This document shows, in pieces, positions 23,801 to 38,719 of a DNA stretch of 64,000 nucleotides (within the stretch, counting starts at the first letter, position 1; each line of letters begins with the position of its first letter). Made by a program: the position numbers and the translations under genes. The stretch spans positions 21,460,927 to 21,524,926 of the forward strand of contig NC_054082.1 of the NCBI RefSeq assembly GCF_017562075.2, read 5' to 3'. The notes below the pieces were generated by a model. It was not told the origin of the DNA, made no database searches, and worked only from the letters and a program-made list of their open reading frames with translations. The stretch is from Anopheles merus. Lineage: Eukaryota > Arthropoda > Insecta > Diptera > Culicidae.

Positions 23801-26800
23801 TTGAAGCGGCGCAGAAACTTTACGCCCTGATTGTCGCCCGACTTTGAGTTGACGAACACGAGCAGGGGCGAGAAGCTGCCGTGCGGCTTGCAAACGTCCC
23901 ACGCCTCGTCCAGCCCGATCGAGTGGAGCGATGTCGGCGGCACCATGGAGACGCGGGCCGGCCCGAGCGGGCACGAGTTCGGTGACTGGGGCCGGCAGGC
24001 CGTATGCACCGTCGAGCGGCACCAGAGGCAGCGCCAGTCCTGCAGCCGCATGACCGACCCGCACGTCTTGTCGCACACCAGACACTTGGACGAGACGGGC
24101 AGATTGCCCTCCATCCACTGGTGCGGCATCACGATGTTCTGTGCGGAAGGTGGGAAAGGCAGTAGGGCGCACAATTAGCATTCGCAGGAGATAACGTCGG
24201 CTTGCCCGGAACCATCCCATCTTACTTACCCCATCGCTGTCCTCGATGATGTCCTTGCCGACGCTGGCGAGCGTTGTCCATTTGCAGTTGGATATTGCTT
24301 TGGCGGCGCAGCGCTTGTGCACCTTGCATTTGCACACCTCGCAGGACAGCCCGTGGGAGGTGACGCCGGACAGTGCCTCCCGGCACACGTTGCAGTACGT
24401 CGGGCGGGCGTGGGATGTGGCGTACCTTTTGGGATGGGAGATGTTGATGATGTCGCAAAAAGAATCGTTACATTTCTACGGAGAGCTAGGACGGAGAAGG
24501 GAAGGGAGATGCACAACGTACCAGTGATGATGCCCGGAGAGGAAATCGTGCTGATCTGGTGGTCCCGGCTCGAAAAATTCCCGCGCCGAAGCGGCTTTCA
24601 GTGCCTGCAGCCAGTCTTCCATCTCTCGGCGTGATTCAGCACACAGCACTAGCGAACGGGTCGGTGTAATTAGCTGCAAAAAAGGGGGATAAGCAACACT
24701 GGGATGGTTAATAGTGATACAATCGCAAAAGCGTACAACTGGCTGACTGACTGAACCCGAATGGCTAACTGAGCCCATTCATTAGCTTCTGCGGTTAGAC
24801 AATTCGATTAGAAAGTGCAATGCAGGGTTTCCCAGGAAGTTCTGTTTTACACACGCTTTTGCAGGCACTCCGAATGACGGATGCAATGCGATAGCAATGA
24901 ATTATAAAATCATTTTAAATATAATTAAGAACCAGTGAAAATCCAAAATCCTTGATCAAGTGTCCCAAAACAGTCCCAGTAGCCCTGCTGTGCTATGAAG
25001 TCGGTGCGTTGTTTAACTAAACTGCTCCATGACAATTAATTTCCAGTTCATCGATATCCGATCGAAAGGTTGTCTCCCATGCCTAATTGGTGCACAGTGG
25101 GGTAGCAGTTAGGTTACCGCTCGGCCCTCTTACTCGGCACGCATTTCCCGCTCGCCATGGCACACGCGCTACAAAAGAAACCCCCTTTCCGGGCACAATC
25201 ATCGTCAAGCGTCATTACATCGATTATCGTAACGTGTAGCTGCGTAGTGAAGCTGACATGCCATTCCATTCAACGGTAACATCAGCAACCACTTACACCG
25301 AACCGAACGGTACGGTACGAAGAATCCAAACCCCTGGCAAGGCGGTAATGCCGGCAGAGCAACGGTAACGGGATCACTGTTCATTAGGACAAATTTGGGC
25401 GCCCGGCGTGCGTGTGCCTGGCACTTGTGGAATACTACACCGGGTCACTATCTGAACTGTAACACGCACACACACACCAAGCGGAGAGTGAATAGTAGTT
25501 TCTTTCCGTCCGTACTACGAACGTTTAGTGAATCTAGCACCGAACAATTAATGAGGGGCCCAGGTCATGGATGGCAGGAACTGTAGGGGCTCGTTGGATT
25601 GGATCCAATGCGCCAGACAAACACCAACGTCACATCACGCACCGGAGCTCGAATGTCGCTCCATTGTGAGTGATGAAATATCACGCAAGGACCTGCCCTT
25701 ACCAATACTCTACACCCTTCACAATAGCACAGGACCAATTTCCAATTAGTAAAGGCTCGAGCTCATCTTCATCAGATCACACGCCGCATGTTGTACGTGT
25801 GTGTTAGTGCTTTATCTCGTTCCCCTTTTTCGCTGCCATCCTCCGAAATCAAGTGTGAGCGAGTGGAAAAGCGTAAATGGACGACCCGATAAAAAGGAAA
25901 GAGAAGAAAAAAACAGATAGACAAAAATCCTTTCCAACCTCGTGCTACAACCGAACAAACAAAAGGTATAATGGAACACTGTGCTGTGGTTTCTACACCA
26001 TTTATAATGCCAGCATAGTCCACCAGTCGAAAAGCAAACCATTCCCCTGTGCTCCACCGCAACCACCCGTCTCAGAAGCTGCCACCGTATGTAAATAGCA
26101 TCGTCCGTAGTGGTTCTTCGGGCTTTCCGCAGCCGGAGCTTTCCACCGGAGACAGGTACAATGCTGCAGTGCAGGGGTTTCTTTACCTTTTGCTTCTGCT
26201 CGCTGGAGCATCATTTGAGGCTTTCTTTTTGTAACGCATCTCACGCTCTACCCGTCACTCTTCACTTTACTGTCTCGTTTGTGTGTGTGTGCGTGTGTGT
26301 GGGGGCAAAGCACAGTTCGTAGCGAAAGCTTTGTTGTGCAAACAGAGCCTTTAGGAAGGTTTGTTTTAATACCGACCTTTTTGTGTACTAAGATGTGGCG
26401 GGTTTCACATTTTTTGTTGTTGTTTAGCTTTGTTTTTTTCCTATCTCCACCACACTCTATCCTAGCGAGAGTGCACGTACCTGTGTCACACTGATGCCGC
26501 CTGTTACCGGTCCTGGTTAGGAGGGGAGGAAAGGACCTCCGGAAGGGACCTCCAAACCATCGAAAATTGACAAGAAACCCTTAAACGTTCACGTGCGCTC
26601 GGGCGGATACGACAAATGCAAACGCACCGATGCGTGTGGTTACAAATTAAAATTTGTTTTTCGCCGTTCGAGCTCTTGTGTAAACCGTCTTTCGGCTGGG
26701 TTGTGTTATCTTCGGTAGGGCAAATTTTCCCTATTTTCCGCACGAAACCAGTTACGAGCCACGAGGCTGTTTGTACCGAACATAAGGCATGAGGCAATAT

Positions 26801-29800
26801 CAAAGCAGGCACAAACACACATACGCCCGCTAGATGGTTTTTTTTTTCATCCTTCCTAGCCCGTTCAGAACGCGTGCACAAAAAAATCGCATGGAAATAG
26901 GGGCGGTAAATTACAAACAACAGCTCCCGCTTCCATCCTCGAGCTAACTAGACCACAACGGTGTGGATCTGTGCCGTGTAGAATGTTTAATCTCGGCTTC
27001 GCCGTCCAACGGCACCCTGTTCTTTCCGGTGCGCGACCGCGCGATGCGGACAACAATCCGACCGAAGGTACGACCGAGGCCCATCATGATAAGCAGGAGC
27101 TCCGGTCAGGTTTGCCATATTTGTTTTTCGCCGTGTTTCCGCTTCTATTCATGATGTGCTTTCAATGGTATGGTAAAGGTCTACCGTGCCTGCCGTTTGC
27201 TCTTTTCCCACCGGCACCGGCCTGTTTTGTACTATTTGCGTTTCGACTCCGGTGCCAGCAAGCGCGTAAATTCGCTGTCTAGATGACAGATAGAAACGAG
27301 CTCCCGTGTGGTCTGGCATTGCCATTTTATGGCGTTTTATGTAGCGTTTCGAAAAGTAGCTTTGCGGAGGGTTTTGTTGTAGCGAAAGCAATGGGATACT
27401 GACAAGAAGGAATGGCGGTACAACCGACGTGTGATGTTTGTTTCAATGAACTGCAGCTAGCTGGTGCTAGGTGCGAAGCAGCATTGTGCGCCAATGGTTG
27501 TACATATGATGCCTGCCAGTGTCGAGTGTAAGTGCTGTTTCACGTTCGTGACAGTGGCATCGTAGCGTTGATTTCAGGGACAAAGGATGCCAGTTAAATA
27601 AATACGGCAAATAAAAATGGCTTACCGGTGTAGCATGCAAATATGCTCCAATCAAATCGGATGGATTTAACTAGAACTCATTCCTCACTGGCTTGATTAA
27701 CTTTAACCTTGTGACGCGTTATGGTCTTTCACATTTCCTGCCATGCTCAACACAGATAAATTAGCAGGAAATAATCGTCTTGAGAGCATTTCTCACATGG
27801 AACAAGTCGTTTTCGTTCATAAAACGTTCCGAAGCTAAACAATCATAATTAATCCTTCATTCGCATGCGGTTGTCGTACGGCTCATAGTCCCATCAAAAT
27901 AATATACCAAACAGAAGCTAACAACAGATTAAACTGTACAATGTGATATACAAGTGGCGTACAGCTCATCTACAAATAGGAGACTGCAATTTAGAATACG
28001 TCAGGCTCGGATAAAAGTTTTTCAGATCTCCTAATCGGCCCTCTTGCCACACGAACGCTGTTAAAATCCTGTAACAATTTGTGACGTAAAAGGTCCCATG
28101 TGAGGCATTTAACAGTAATGCGCCATGCCAGACGATTACGCTATGGAACCGTTTCAGTCACTACGGTCAAAGTCAAAAAGTGGCGAACTGGATGTATCAC
28201 CTAATAAGTAAGTAAACTTTCCACAACTATACACACTTCCGCTCCATAATGTTCGAACCATCTAGCCACTCTAGCCGCATTAAACGGGTCATAAAAGCAC
28301 ATTGTTAACACCACGCTCGAGCACTGTATCGGAAATGTATTACCAATAGGTATGTGTGTGTATGTGTGCGTGTCGTTAATCCATGCCATGGTTTATCGTC
28401 ACATTGGCAACCGAAATACACCGAGTCTGTCCGAGACTCGCAGGAAAACCGAAAGCCCCCGCGCGAAGGTTTGGGTGCAATAAAGGGTTTACGCTGACGA
28501 CTTTATGCTCTTCCCCAAGGTGCTCAACGGTGCTAATGGTGCGTACTAACAGCACGACTCGGAAAGACACCGTGAAGCTCGAAACCTCGAGCGTATGTGT
28601 TAGGATGAAACAAACCGATGTAAGGAGCAAAAGACGAATAATAAAATCTCGTGAATGCTTTGTCTGCTCCTACTGCACTGCAAGCAATCTTTTTTGGGAC
28701 CCGTTGTGTATCCACCCCGACAACCGAACATCCGAAACAAAACGCACGCATTATGGGGATGATGGTGAAGAGCATTTGCTTGTCCTTTGCGTTTTCCTCG
28801 GCTCGCCGACAGCGCGCCGACGAAACGCGACAGCGCTGCGAGAGCGGGATGATGGCGACATCAAGCAGCATTTGATGGTTCGTAATGAACTCTTCAGAAA
28901 GATGCTAGACGAGCGACAATGTCAAGATCCGGGACAAGTGCAGTGCTTTTTTTATTGCTTTTCCAACTTTGATGTCGACGCTGCAAATGTTCCGGTCGAG
29001 ACGCCTGCTTCCATGAGCGACGTTTAAACCATTCCGGGGAAATCATTCTTCTTTGGTTTGGTTTTTGGCAGTGTCAAGAATTTACATGCTGTGCTTAGGC
29101 AGCAGAGGAGGAAAAAAACGGACACTCAACGGCACTGGCAGCAAAGCTGAACCTTTTCCTTTTGCGTTATTACACTTTGATCATTAGTTAGCAGATCCAA
29201 CATCAAAAAAGTGGACCACATCTCCCATAAACAGTGGAGATTTTGGCCGAACAATTTAATGAACTGTGTAATGGATGTTTTAATATCTTTTTGTTATGGC
29301 CACTGCCGGTACAAAAGCAGCCACGAGAAACACGTCCGCGAACATTGATTATATGTTACTAATTGATTATATGTTTTACGCCGTTCATAGCTTTGCTGTG
29401 TTTTTACTCAGAAACCCCAAAGTCGTGAAATCAAACGAAGAAAAAAAATGCCAGTTTAAATTACACCGAAGAAATCGATACGGAACAGTGTTTCTTCCAT
29501 TGCGTGACAAACTTACCTGGAAGCTATGGTTAGCATTCTTCGTACTGCACTCGGCGAAGCACAGGTTGGAGAGGTCGATTTCATCGAAAAGATCACTCTG
29601 AAAATAGGGAATGGAGAAAAGGAAACAAAAAACACGTCAAACCCAACTTGAGGACAAAGTTTTCCGGAACAAATTGTACCGTCAATTAGCATTCAGTTTG
29701 TGCGCCCGATTTTTGAAGCAGTAGATTCATTAGGTTATGTATGAGCAGGAGAAAGAGAGTGTTAGGGGTGAGGTTTAGGTGGTCCGTCCTGTTTTGATGG

Positions 29801-30190
29801 TGATTCTATTATCATCCCCCTCTCACCCAGACCGAACGTTTGATGGCTAGCCCTTAAAAATCAACGTTTTAATTTTGGACTGACGAAGCTCGGTCGTATC
29901 CGTTTGTTTTCCTGTTTGAGCTAAAGCTTTGAGCAGATCATTCGATGGCACGGCGGGGAAAGTGCTCGATACCAACAGTCGTAAATTACGCTAAATAAAC
30001 CTTCCTTCAGGACCGGCGAAAAACACATAAAATGTCAATTTACGGTTTGTTAATTAGATTTGCGCGAACGCGCTCGTAAAGAATAAAGTTCACTTTGAGC
30101 CGTATAATCGAGTGATTTGGGATCAGTGGTGTATGCAGGGATGAAAGAAAAGAGAGAGGCAGACAGAGAGATAAGTAGATAGAAAGAGAA

Positions 30191-30234
<44 letters not shown>

Positions 30235-33072
30235 TATACAATTTACGCACAACTCGCCACTTATTCCAAATCCACAACAACGCGATTCCGCTGTGCTCGA
30301 TGGTTTGTGGCGCCAGTGTGGAAGTTACCGCACTGCCTTAGCTGAAGTGGTTTGCGTAAGGATTCCCGTAAGTGCCCGGGAGGTGTCCCGTTCAAGCTCC
30401 GTGCACGGCGGAGGTCTTAAGTTTGTTATCTGCCAAAAGTTCCTTCTTTCAATATTGGTTCCGTAGGCACCGGGTGTGGATGCCGTTCGGACATAGGACA
30501 CTTCACAGATCCAGGGGCGATAGATAAGCACTCCCGCTTCGCAACGAGTGAGAAGGCACCCAGCGCCCGGCTCGAAAGCAAGAGCGAGAGAAAAGTTTTA
30601 ATTAGCAATTCTTATCCGATTGCCTTTTGAATGAATAATCTCTTGGCTGGTCGGTGCGTTATTTACTCCCTGTCGCTAGCTGGAGCCCACTGCTACCCAT
30701 CCCATGAAGGTCATTCTCAACAGAAAATGTCAGTAAATAAAGATCAACGATCCCGGTGCCGGTACCGTTGAGCGCCGGGGGATGCTGGTTTGACGGCCGA
30801 AAATTGGGAAATGGTACATATAAAGCAAACCGCCGGCGGGTATCATAAAGCAGCCGCGCGGAGAAGGCACCGTTTTAATGATCCGGCTTGGTAAAAGATG
30901 CTTCCCTTGCCCAGCTCGGGTGGTGCACCCACAAACTTGTCGAGACGAATGGGAACCGCGACCCGGCGGCTACGCGGCTAGCCGTTCATTATGTAAATAT
31001 GTGCTTTTTTACGCGATTTTCCACGGCAAATCGGGTCCATTAGCACGTTTATTAGCCACCGTGTATCCTTGAGCGCCGTGTACTTCAAAACAAACACTTT
31101 TTAGGATTAGCGGAGGATGTGCATGGGGAAAGAGCTTTCAGCACACAACAGCAGTGGATGGTGGTGATGGCGGTGGGTCGCGATCACAACCACTCAAAGT
31201 CAAGCACTGTTCAGCGAGCGTAGAGCGAGTGTCTTGAGAGGGTGAGGGCCGCTCAAGCACGGGAAAACTACTCCACAATACCCCCGCAATAGTAGAATCT
31301 TAAGTGGCACAGTTTGCATTGGCGTACGTCTTTAACGTCGTGCATCAAAAGATATAGGAATAGCGTACCCGCATATGTCCAGGCATTTACCAGCCTATCG
31401 CCAATGCTGCGTATAATATTACCAATTAACCCAACGACACACCATATGGCTTCCGAACTACCATCCCGTAAAGGAATGTCTTTATTAGCTGTTATGGATG
31501 GTTATCAACACCTGGTGCTCGGTGGGGGCTGTTTGCAGAATACCATGAATCCTTTGGTCCACATCTGTTTCCCACAATCGTTCTCACGTTATGGTACAGA
31601 TTATATTATTGAGGACTGGACAACACTTTGGCTTTCTTTGCCCTGTCGTGTGATTGATAAGTTAGCAAACCTTCAAGGAAATTAGAGCTGTATGACAGCT
31701 TTTTTTTTTCTTTATTTTCTCCAAAAAAGCATAATAATTATTTATTTTAACTGAGGCTTTAATGTTGCGTACTGTACAAGTGTAAGTGTAAAAAGAAGAA
31801 AACAAGTGTAAGTTAATGTTTGAACAACATCCTCTTGTTGAATATTACGGGTTTGTTGGGGTCCAATCAATTGCAACAAACACTCTCGAGATCAGGCTTT
31901 TGTATTCATCTTTCATAGAGATTGTTATTAATACCACTTCAAATCTGATCTGATCTGATTCAATTTACTCCTTCAACGGAACACGGTGAATTAAACATCA
32001 TCGCGAAGGTTCGTTGACCATGGCATTATTCGTTATTCGTTATTAAATTATTCGTCATTGCAAAGCAAATGCCAGTCAACGGTTCTATCGCGGACAGCAA
32101 ACGAATTAATCTGTGATATTCAATTTTTTCTCACTTTACTTATTTTTACACACAGAGACACATACAGACTCGTACGACAAAACACAACGAATGACGTTTA
32201 TGTACGAATGGTTTGATATATCCATTTCCCAGGTACGCTCAACGGTCTGAAATTTTCGTAATTCGTGGCATAACGAGTTAAAATAAGCTCATCCACTTCG
32301 CCCGCTCTCTCTCTCTCTCTCCCTCTCCAAGGTGGGAACTTTCTACATGCTCCGTTTGAAAGCAATACCATGTTCCGTGCGCTTTTGAGTGTGTGTGTGT
32401 GTGTGTGTGCGTTTGCTTCATTACCAATTTATATAAATAAAATAATAATAATTTTTGCCGCAATCACCGACCGCCATGGGGTCACCCTAGTTCGCCGTTC
32501 GATACAGCTTTCCAGTGGGGCAACTAAATCGTGATTATACGAACGCTGTGCTGTGCCGTACTTCACTACCAACGTTCATATTTGGTACGTACCCACTCGC
32601 TTCCCACCTTGCTCTACTCGTCGGTCCCGTATTCCAGAGCCCTGGTGCCGCCCAACGCAGGACATTTTTATTGCGTTTTTCGTTTAGTTACGGCGGAGGA
32701 TTCCGTTACTTCCAAGAATTCTAGCTTCTGAGTGCGATGTGGGGTCTGGGACGGACGCGAACGGTGCGCATCAAACACACACCGTGCGGTCGTTGCTGGT
32801 GTAGTAAACCCCGAATCGTCTCCCATTGCCTGTGCGTGATGTTTGGAAGCGGGCGACAGTAAGCGGCGCAAAATCGCAAACGCGTAAACGAAGACTTACC
32901 TCACCTCACCTTTGGGACGGTGTGGATACGTTTCTGTGGGAATTAAAGGCAATAGTGGAGGCGCACGGTACGCTGGATGCCTTCGCCAATCCTGTGCGGG
33001 ACTGGAATCAATCTCTCTGTCTCTTTTTCCTTCTTCTTCTGCTTAAATTTATTCTTTCTATGACTTTCTTCT

Positions 33073-33144
<72 letters not shown>

Positions 33145-36100
33145 CCTACCATTACGAGAAGGCGATGGCGTGTAATTCAATTTTCGACTCCCCATATTAA
33201 ATTTCACTAATGGTGGCATCAACTTTCACGACTGATGTACAGAACCGGAGCGCGCTTTGCTGAGGTAGTAGAAAAAGCAAGGGAAATCCCACCTCACTGT
33301 TGGGTGATGTTTTCCCGCTTATACGCGCTCTAGCACCTCTGGGGACGAGGAAATCTTCTCACGCTGAAAATGCTAGCGCTCGTGCTTGAAAAGCTCCCAG
33401 CTCAAGCTTTTGCCGTGAAGGTTAGCGGTGAAGACAAGCAAAACACAGCAAAACAAAACAAAAAAAACAACACTCTCAAACAACTCAAACACACAAGAAC
33501 GGCTGAACAAAACGCCCCATAAAATCCGTTCGCTGGTAGAAAGTTACAATCGTTCTTTGGAATTAATTTGATGCGAATAGTTCGCTCGGTCGTCACTGCA
33601 CTCTAGCACGCGACCTACAACGAACCGAAATCCGTTAGTACAAGTGATTTGGCAGGAACTTCCGGTCGTATCGAGCGGATGTTTGCCGTTAGGATGCTGT
33701 AGTGGAGAAACTTTTGTGCTGTAACACGTTCAACGGAAAGGGGTTTGCTACTTTGTAAAGCACACGCAGGCGGCTGGCTGCCTTTTTGCTGGCAGTTTCC
33801 GGCTTTGCCCAGTTTCCACAAACTGCCCGCCTCTAATGTCGTTTAATTTTGCTTTACGCGAATAATCATTTTTCATTTCGTTTAGTGTTGATTATTTATA
33901 CCAACAGCTTGTCCTTTCTTTCTGTCTGTCTCTGTGCGCCCGTTCTGGAAAGTAGCATCAGCTAAATTTAAAAGAAACACCACCAACAAGTACAGTGCTT
34001 CGGGAATTTAACATGGAAAGCAGAAAGCGTAGCCTTTCGCGAACGCTCCTTTACAAACAATGGACCACGCTTAGGGACGTTCGGGCGATGCTTTTATTTA
34101 ATTTTTCAACTTCTCGCGGGTGCGCCGTTGAATAACAAGCCTCTCGGCAAGGCTCGATATACCGTTCCTTTCCAAAGCTCAACAGGGCAAAACGGCAAAC
34201 GACCTAGTTTTCTGCCCGAGCCCGACTGTCACCTGCCATGTCAGGGAACGGATTGTCGTCTTGCCAAGCCGCAGGTGGGAAAACTTCTATTTCGGTACCT
34301 ACATCACTATATTCTCACGTACAGCTTCTAGCGAGTGTTTGTGGTTATATGAAAGTTTGTGTGTGTTTTTAACATTACAAGCAACTGAATACAATCAACT
34401 TGTAATAAAAAAAAAATTCCACTTCAGAATGGGCATCGTAAGACACTAATTTCGTTGTATAATGTAGGCACAATGGGGAACCGTCATGGGTTCAAGCCCC
34501 AAATAGACCGTGCCGCCATACGTAGGACTGACTATCCTGCTATGGGGGGAAATCAATAAGTCACTGAAAGCCAACCCCACAAGTGGGTTGGCAGGCCTTG
34601 ACCGGCATCGGTTGTTGAGCCAAACAAGAAGAAGAAGAATGTAGGCACAATAAGGAATCATCACCATTTTGTTTTGTAAAGTAATGCAAATGAGATTATT
34701 TTACAGATGATTGATCAAGGTAAAAATCAATTTTCTCTGTTTTACTTACATTTCTTTATAAATTAATTTACTTCCACTCGTTTTGTAATAGCAATATTAA
34801 AAATATTTTGTTCAAATATCTCCACAACCAACATATTTCATTGTTATGCCTGCTTTCTCGCGAGCTTCCTGCTTGGCCAAAGGCATTTTTTGAGGGATGC
34901 TTGTGTTCAAACAATTCCCAAGAATCATCGCTCTTATGCTATTGTAATTAAAAAAGTCAGGATGCCAAAATTCCTCCGAGGCTTACAACTTTTCACACAC
35001 CCACATCCAATGCGGAGAATCTTCAAAAGGATGTAACGTTATGCTGGGACGCTGCAGGTGAGAATGCGATGCTTTCCCTTCCGCCCTGTAAGTGGGTGTA
35101 TATGTATCTGTAAGCGCATTCATATTCAGCAATCTTCTACACACGCACTACAGTGAGCTGGTGCGCCTGGTCTAAAGGAGAGCAAGGGAGGATTATTTGT
35201 TTGACGTCATAACCACCGTATGTGCCCAACCCCAATGGCTACCGTTGAATAGGATTGCATAAATCCCTTTAAGCGAACTCATCACACCATACCTAATTCG
35301 CGATGGGCTGTACAGGTGTGTAATAGAGCTATGAAGAAATGACGCTTTCCAAATGGTGCCAACCGAGCCGGAGTGGAAAAAGCGATCGAAATTAAGAAAT
35401 ACCTAGAAAGGGCAGAACGGGCCACTGCGAGCAAACGGTCACTGGCCTAGCCACTAAAACCATGACGGGCGAGGCGCCCCACTCAATCATCGCCAAACTG
35501 TTGGCCGAAGCTAATGTATTTACCCAGAACTCCAATTCGCTTCGTTAAATATTTATTACTCAGATTAGCCGGTACGTTACAACCTAGCCGTTCGAGAACC
35601 CGGATGATGCACAACAAGGATCCGATTCGGTTAGCTTCCGAACGTAATTCAGTCTTCTTTCCGCTACGGGTAGCCAAAAAAGTGTGTTTTTTTCTATTTT
35701 TTGCTAGTTTTTAAAGAATATAAGATCTTTAAAGACAATATAGCTTCACACATTTTCGTAGTACTAACCTTCGACAAGTAGATTTTATTGTGTTGCAGGA
35801 CACTTTCTAAATATGTTCCTTACATTTTCACCATGAAAGCTTAATCAAATTTGACAAAAATGAAAACGATGTTTTAGGCTTGAATGTAATTAATCTCACC
35901 TCTACAAAGGAATTCCAAACAAAACCAAAACCACATTGTGAAGCAAACGTATATACGTACGTACTATCTTATTCACAGTAACGTGCCTTTTGGGATTATT
36001 TTCCCACGTGTTCTACGTAAAACTTGGCTTTTAATCCCAATGCAACTACCAAGAAACACCAATGTAGCTTTTCATTTGAAATCTGAGCCTCTGAGACACT

Positions 36101-38684
36101 TTCCTCGTGTGTTTCTTTCACTTTCACATTTTATGAGCTCTTTAATACGGTTGACGTTGTATCGGCAAGAAAATGGGAGAAAATAGGAGCTAATACAACT
36201 CAGATATCGCTTACAATCGCAAAGCTTATATCTTGTGTAAAAATCAGAGAAGCGTTAAGCTAGTACAAACCATTAGATAAAACTCTTAACATGGCCACCG
36301 TTTTGTCACCATCGGCTGCGATCTGGGTCTGTATTTTTTGCAGTTCCTTCGCAAAGATTCCTGTTTGTTTCGGCCTCATATGCTCTCCTCCGTACTTCAC
36401 ATGAACGTAAGAATCGTAGCCAATTTCTGTCAACCACTTTTCATCACCAGTTTATGCTTGGAATGGAACATTTCCCCCGAGAGTCATGTCCCAACCGTAC
36501 AGCGTTTGGTCGTGTAGAAGTCGGTCCGGAAGCTTCCACTTGTGCCTGTTTCTTGTGCAGAGAGCAATGCCCTATAATGCTGCAGCAACACATTAGGACT
36601 ACGCCAACGCCCGCCAACGATAGCACCATCCTGGAACACGCTCACGTTTTACCGAACGTCGATACAGATGCAAAGGTATTTAAAATATAATCCCCAGGGA
36701 ACGCACCAATTTACCGAAGGTAGCTATCTCTCTTGCTGTCTTTCTCGGCCGTTCTGCAAATAAGAGCTTAAAATGGGTAGCTTGGAAAGCCTCACAACAA
36801 TTTGAAAACATCGCCTGTTGATTTTCCAATCTGTGAACGGTGCAGGGTGCAGGTTTTATCGATTGAAAGGAAAGTTATTTACAAAGTACGGTGTTGTTAC
36901 GCCTGGTAACAATGTATTTATTTGAATTGCGTTTTAGACCTTCTTAGAACTGGCGCTCGCGTATTATAAATTTTCGCCGCACAGTTTAAAAATTAGTCTG
37001 TTTTCTCTCGTAGATAATTCGCAACTAACTGTCTCAATGGCACCTATTCTTCAACAGCTGATCAGTCTTGACCCCGTTTGACCCTGTTTTGTGACCGCTG
37101 CCGAACTTGTTTCTAATTGGCCCTATTTTTGGATCAGCTAGTTGTCTCGCCTAAAGGGTTATCTTTTCATCCTTTTCTGGTTTCCTAGCGCCATCTGGTG
37201 TTATTTGCTACATCTATTCGAGCTGTCTTTGACAGCTCGTTGTTTTGACTTTGTTTGGTGCATCTAATAAGCACGAGGATGATATCGTGCCAACACTCCA
37301 CCCCGTAAATCCTTATAAAGGAAGGATTTTCTTAAAATCAGTACGATACATCCTACATCCTACTGTGAATATTAGCCTTAATAACTCGCGATAGTCTTCA
37401 TTTATATCCGGCCAGCTCGCTATCATGATCATGTCATAGGAACTGTCTTGCGTGTATAGCCTACGTCCGCGCTGCAAGTGTTTTTTGTGCTTTATGAATT
37501 GCACACGGATACGACTTCGCCTACGTTTCCACACGATCAATCCTTCAATCAACTTTCTCTTATCTCCATACGGTGTTAGTTTTTTCCGTTTTCCTCTCCC
37601 GATTGTCTGTTGGATGCGAAACCACAGATACGCCCGGCCTGTACACCTGTCTCGCAACGCGCATGGTGTAGACATAACCCTACTTCTGTTTATGTCGGTG
37701 AGTGTATGTGTGTGTTCACTAACTTGCGCATTTTTTTCTTTTAGCTTCGTTGTGCACAGGAATTGTACGCTATTGGTGAAGCTCCATATAAGCTTCCTAC
37801 GGAATGTGGCCACAGCAGAGTTGCCGGAACTGTAGACCGACCATTTCGACCGGCTTCTATCGGTTGCCGGAATACTGGATCTGCCTATCTCGGGTGGTGC
37901 TGCCAGATCGGTGCGTAGTGTTCCGGTCATCAACTTCGACTCCCCTTTCAGGAACGGCGGAATCGACAGTCCCTGAAAGTGAGCAAAAGTTTTTGTTAAT
38001 GAGGCGAAGAAAAGTCCTTCAGGTGGCAAACTTAGCTTTATGTTGCTACGAGTGTTGGCAAACTCGCATTGCCTGTTGTCGCTTCCCGCCGCCCTCGCCG
38101 ATCTAGTTTCCCTCATGCTCGAACCATCTCTCGTCACGCCAACCATCCAGCTCATCTCTGGTGGTACTGGCTTACCGGCTACACCAGCACGTTGTGCCAG
38201 TTCAGATGGCACCAGCGTTGTCGCTGGCCTTTCGTCCAGGGTGCGTTGTGTGTCGATGCCTTGGTGTCCTCGATGATTTGTGATAGACACCATGCGGAAT
38301 GGTACCCTCAGTACCGTGGATCTCAACGCATACATCGTCAACGGTTCTGCTCCTCCAGATTGGACCGTCTCACCAGGGAGCGCGTTGTCCCGCGATTCGC
38401 AGTCTAGCTGCGCGTGTGCTTTGGCTACAGAACAGTTTTGTAGTTGGAAGGCCGGCTGCGCCGACGCATGTTGTCTGGTACAAACTATCGGTTCCACGGT
38501 TGCTAATGCCTCAGGATTTGCTGGTACCGTTCCGATGCACACTTTCTCATCAGCTTCACTAACGTTCACTGCTATCTTACAATGGTGTTGATGTTGCTGA
38601 TGCTGATGATGCTGCTGCTGCTGCTGCTGCTGCGGCTGTTGCGGCTGCTGCGGCTGTTGCTGCGGCTGCTGCGGCTGTTGCTGC

Positions 38685-38719
<35 letters not shown>

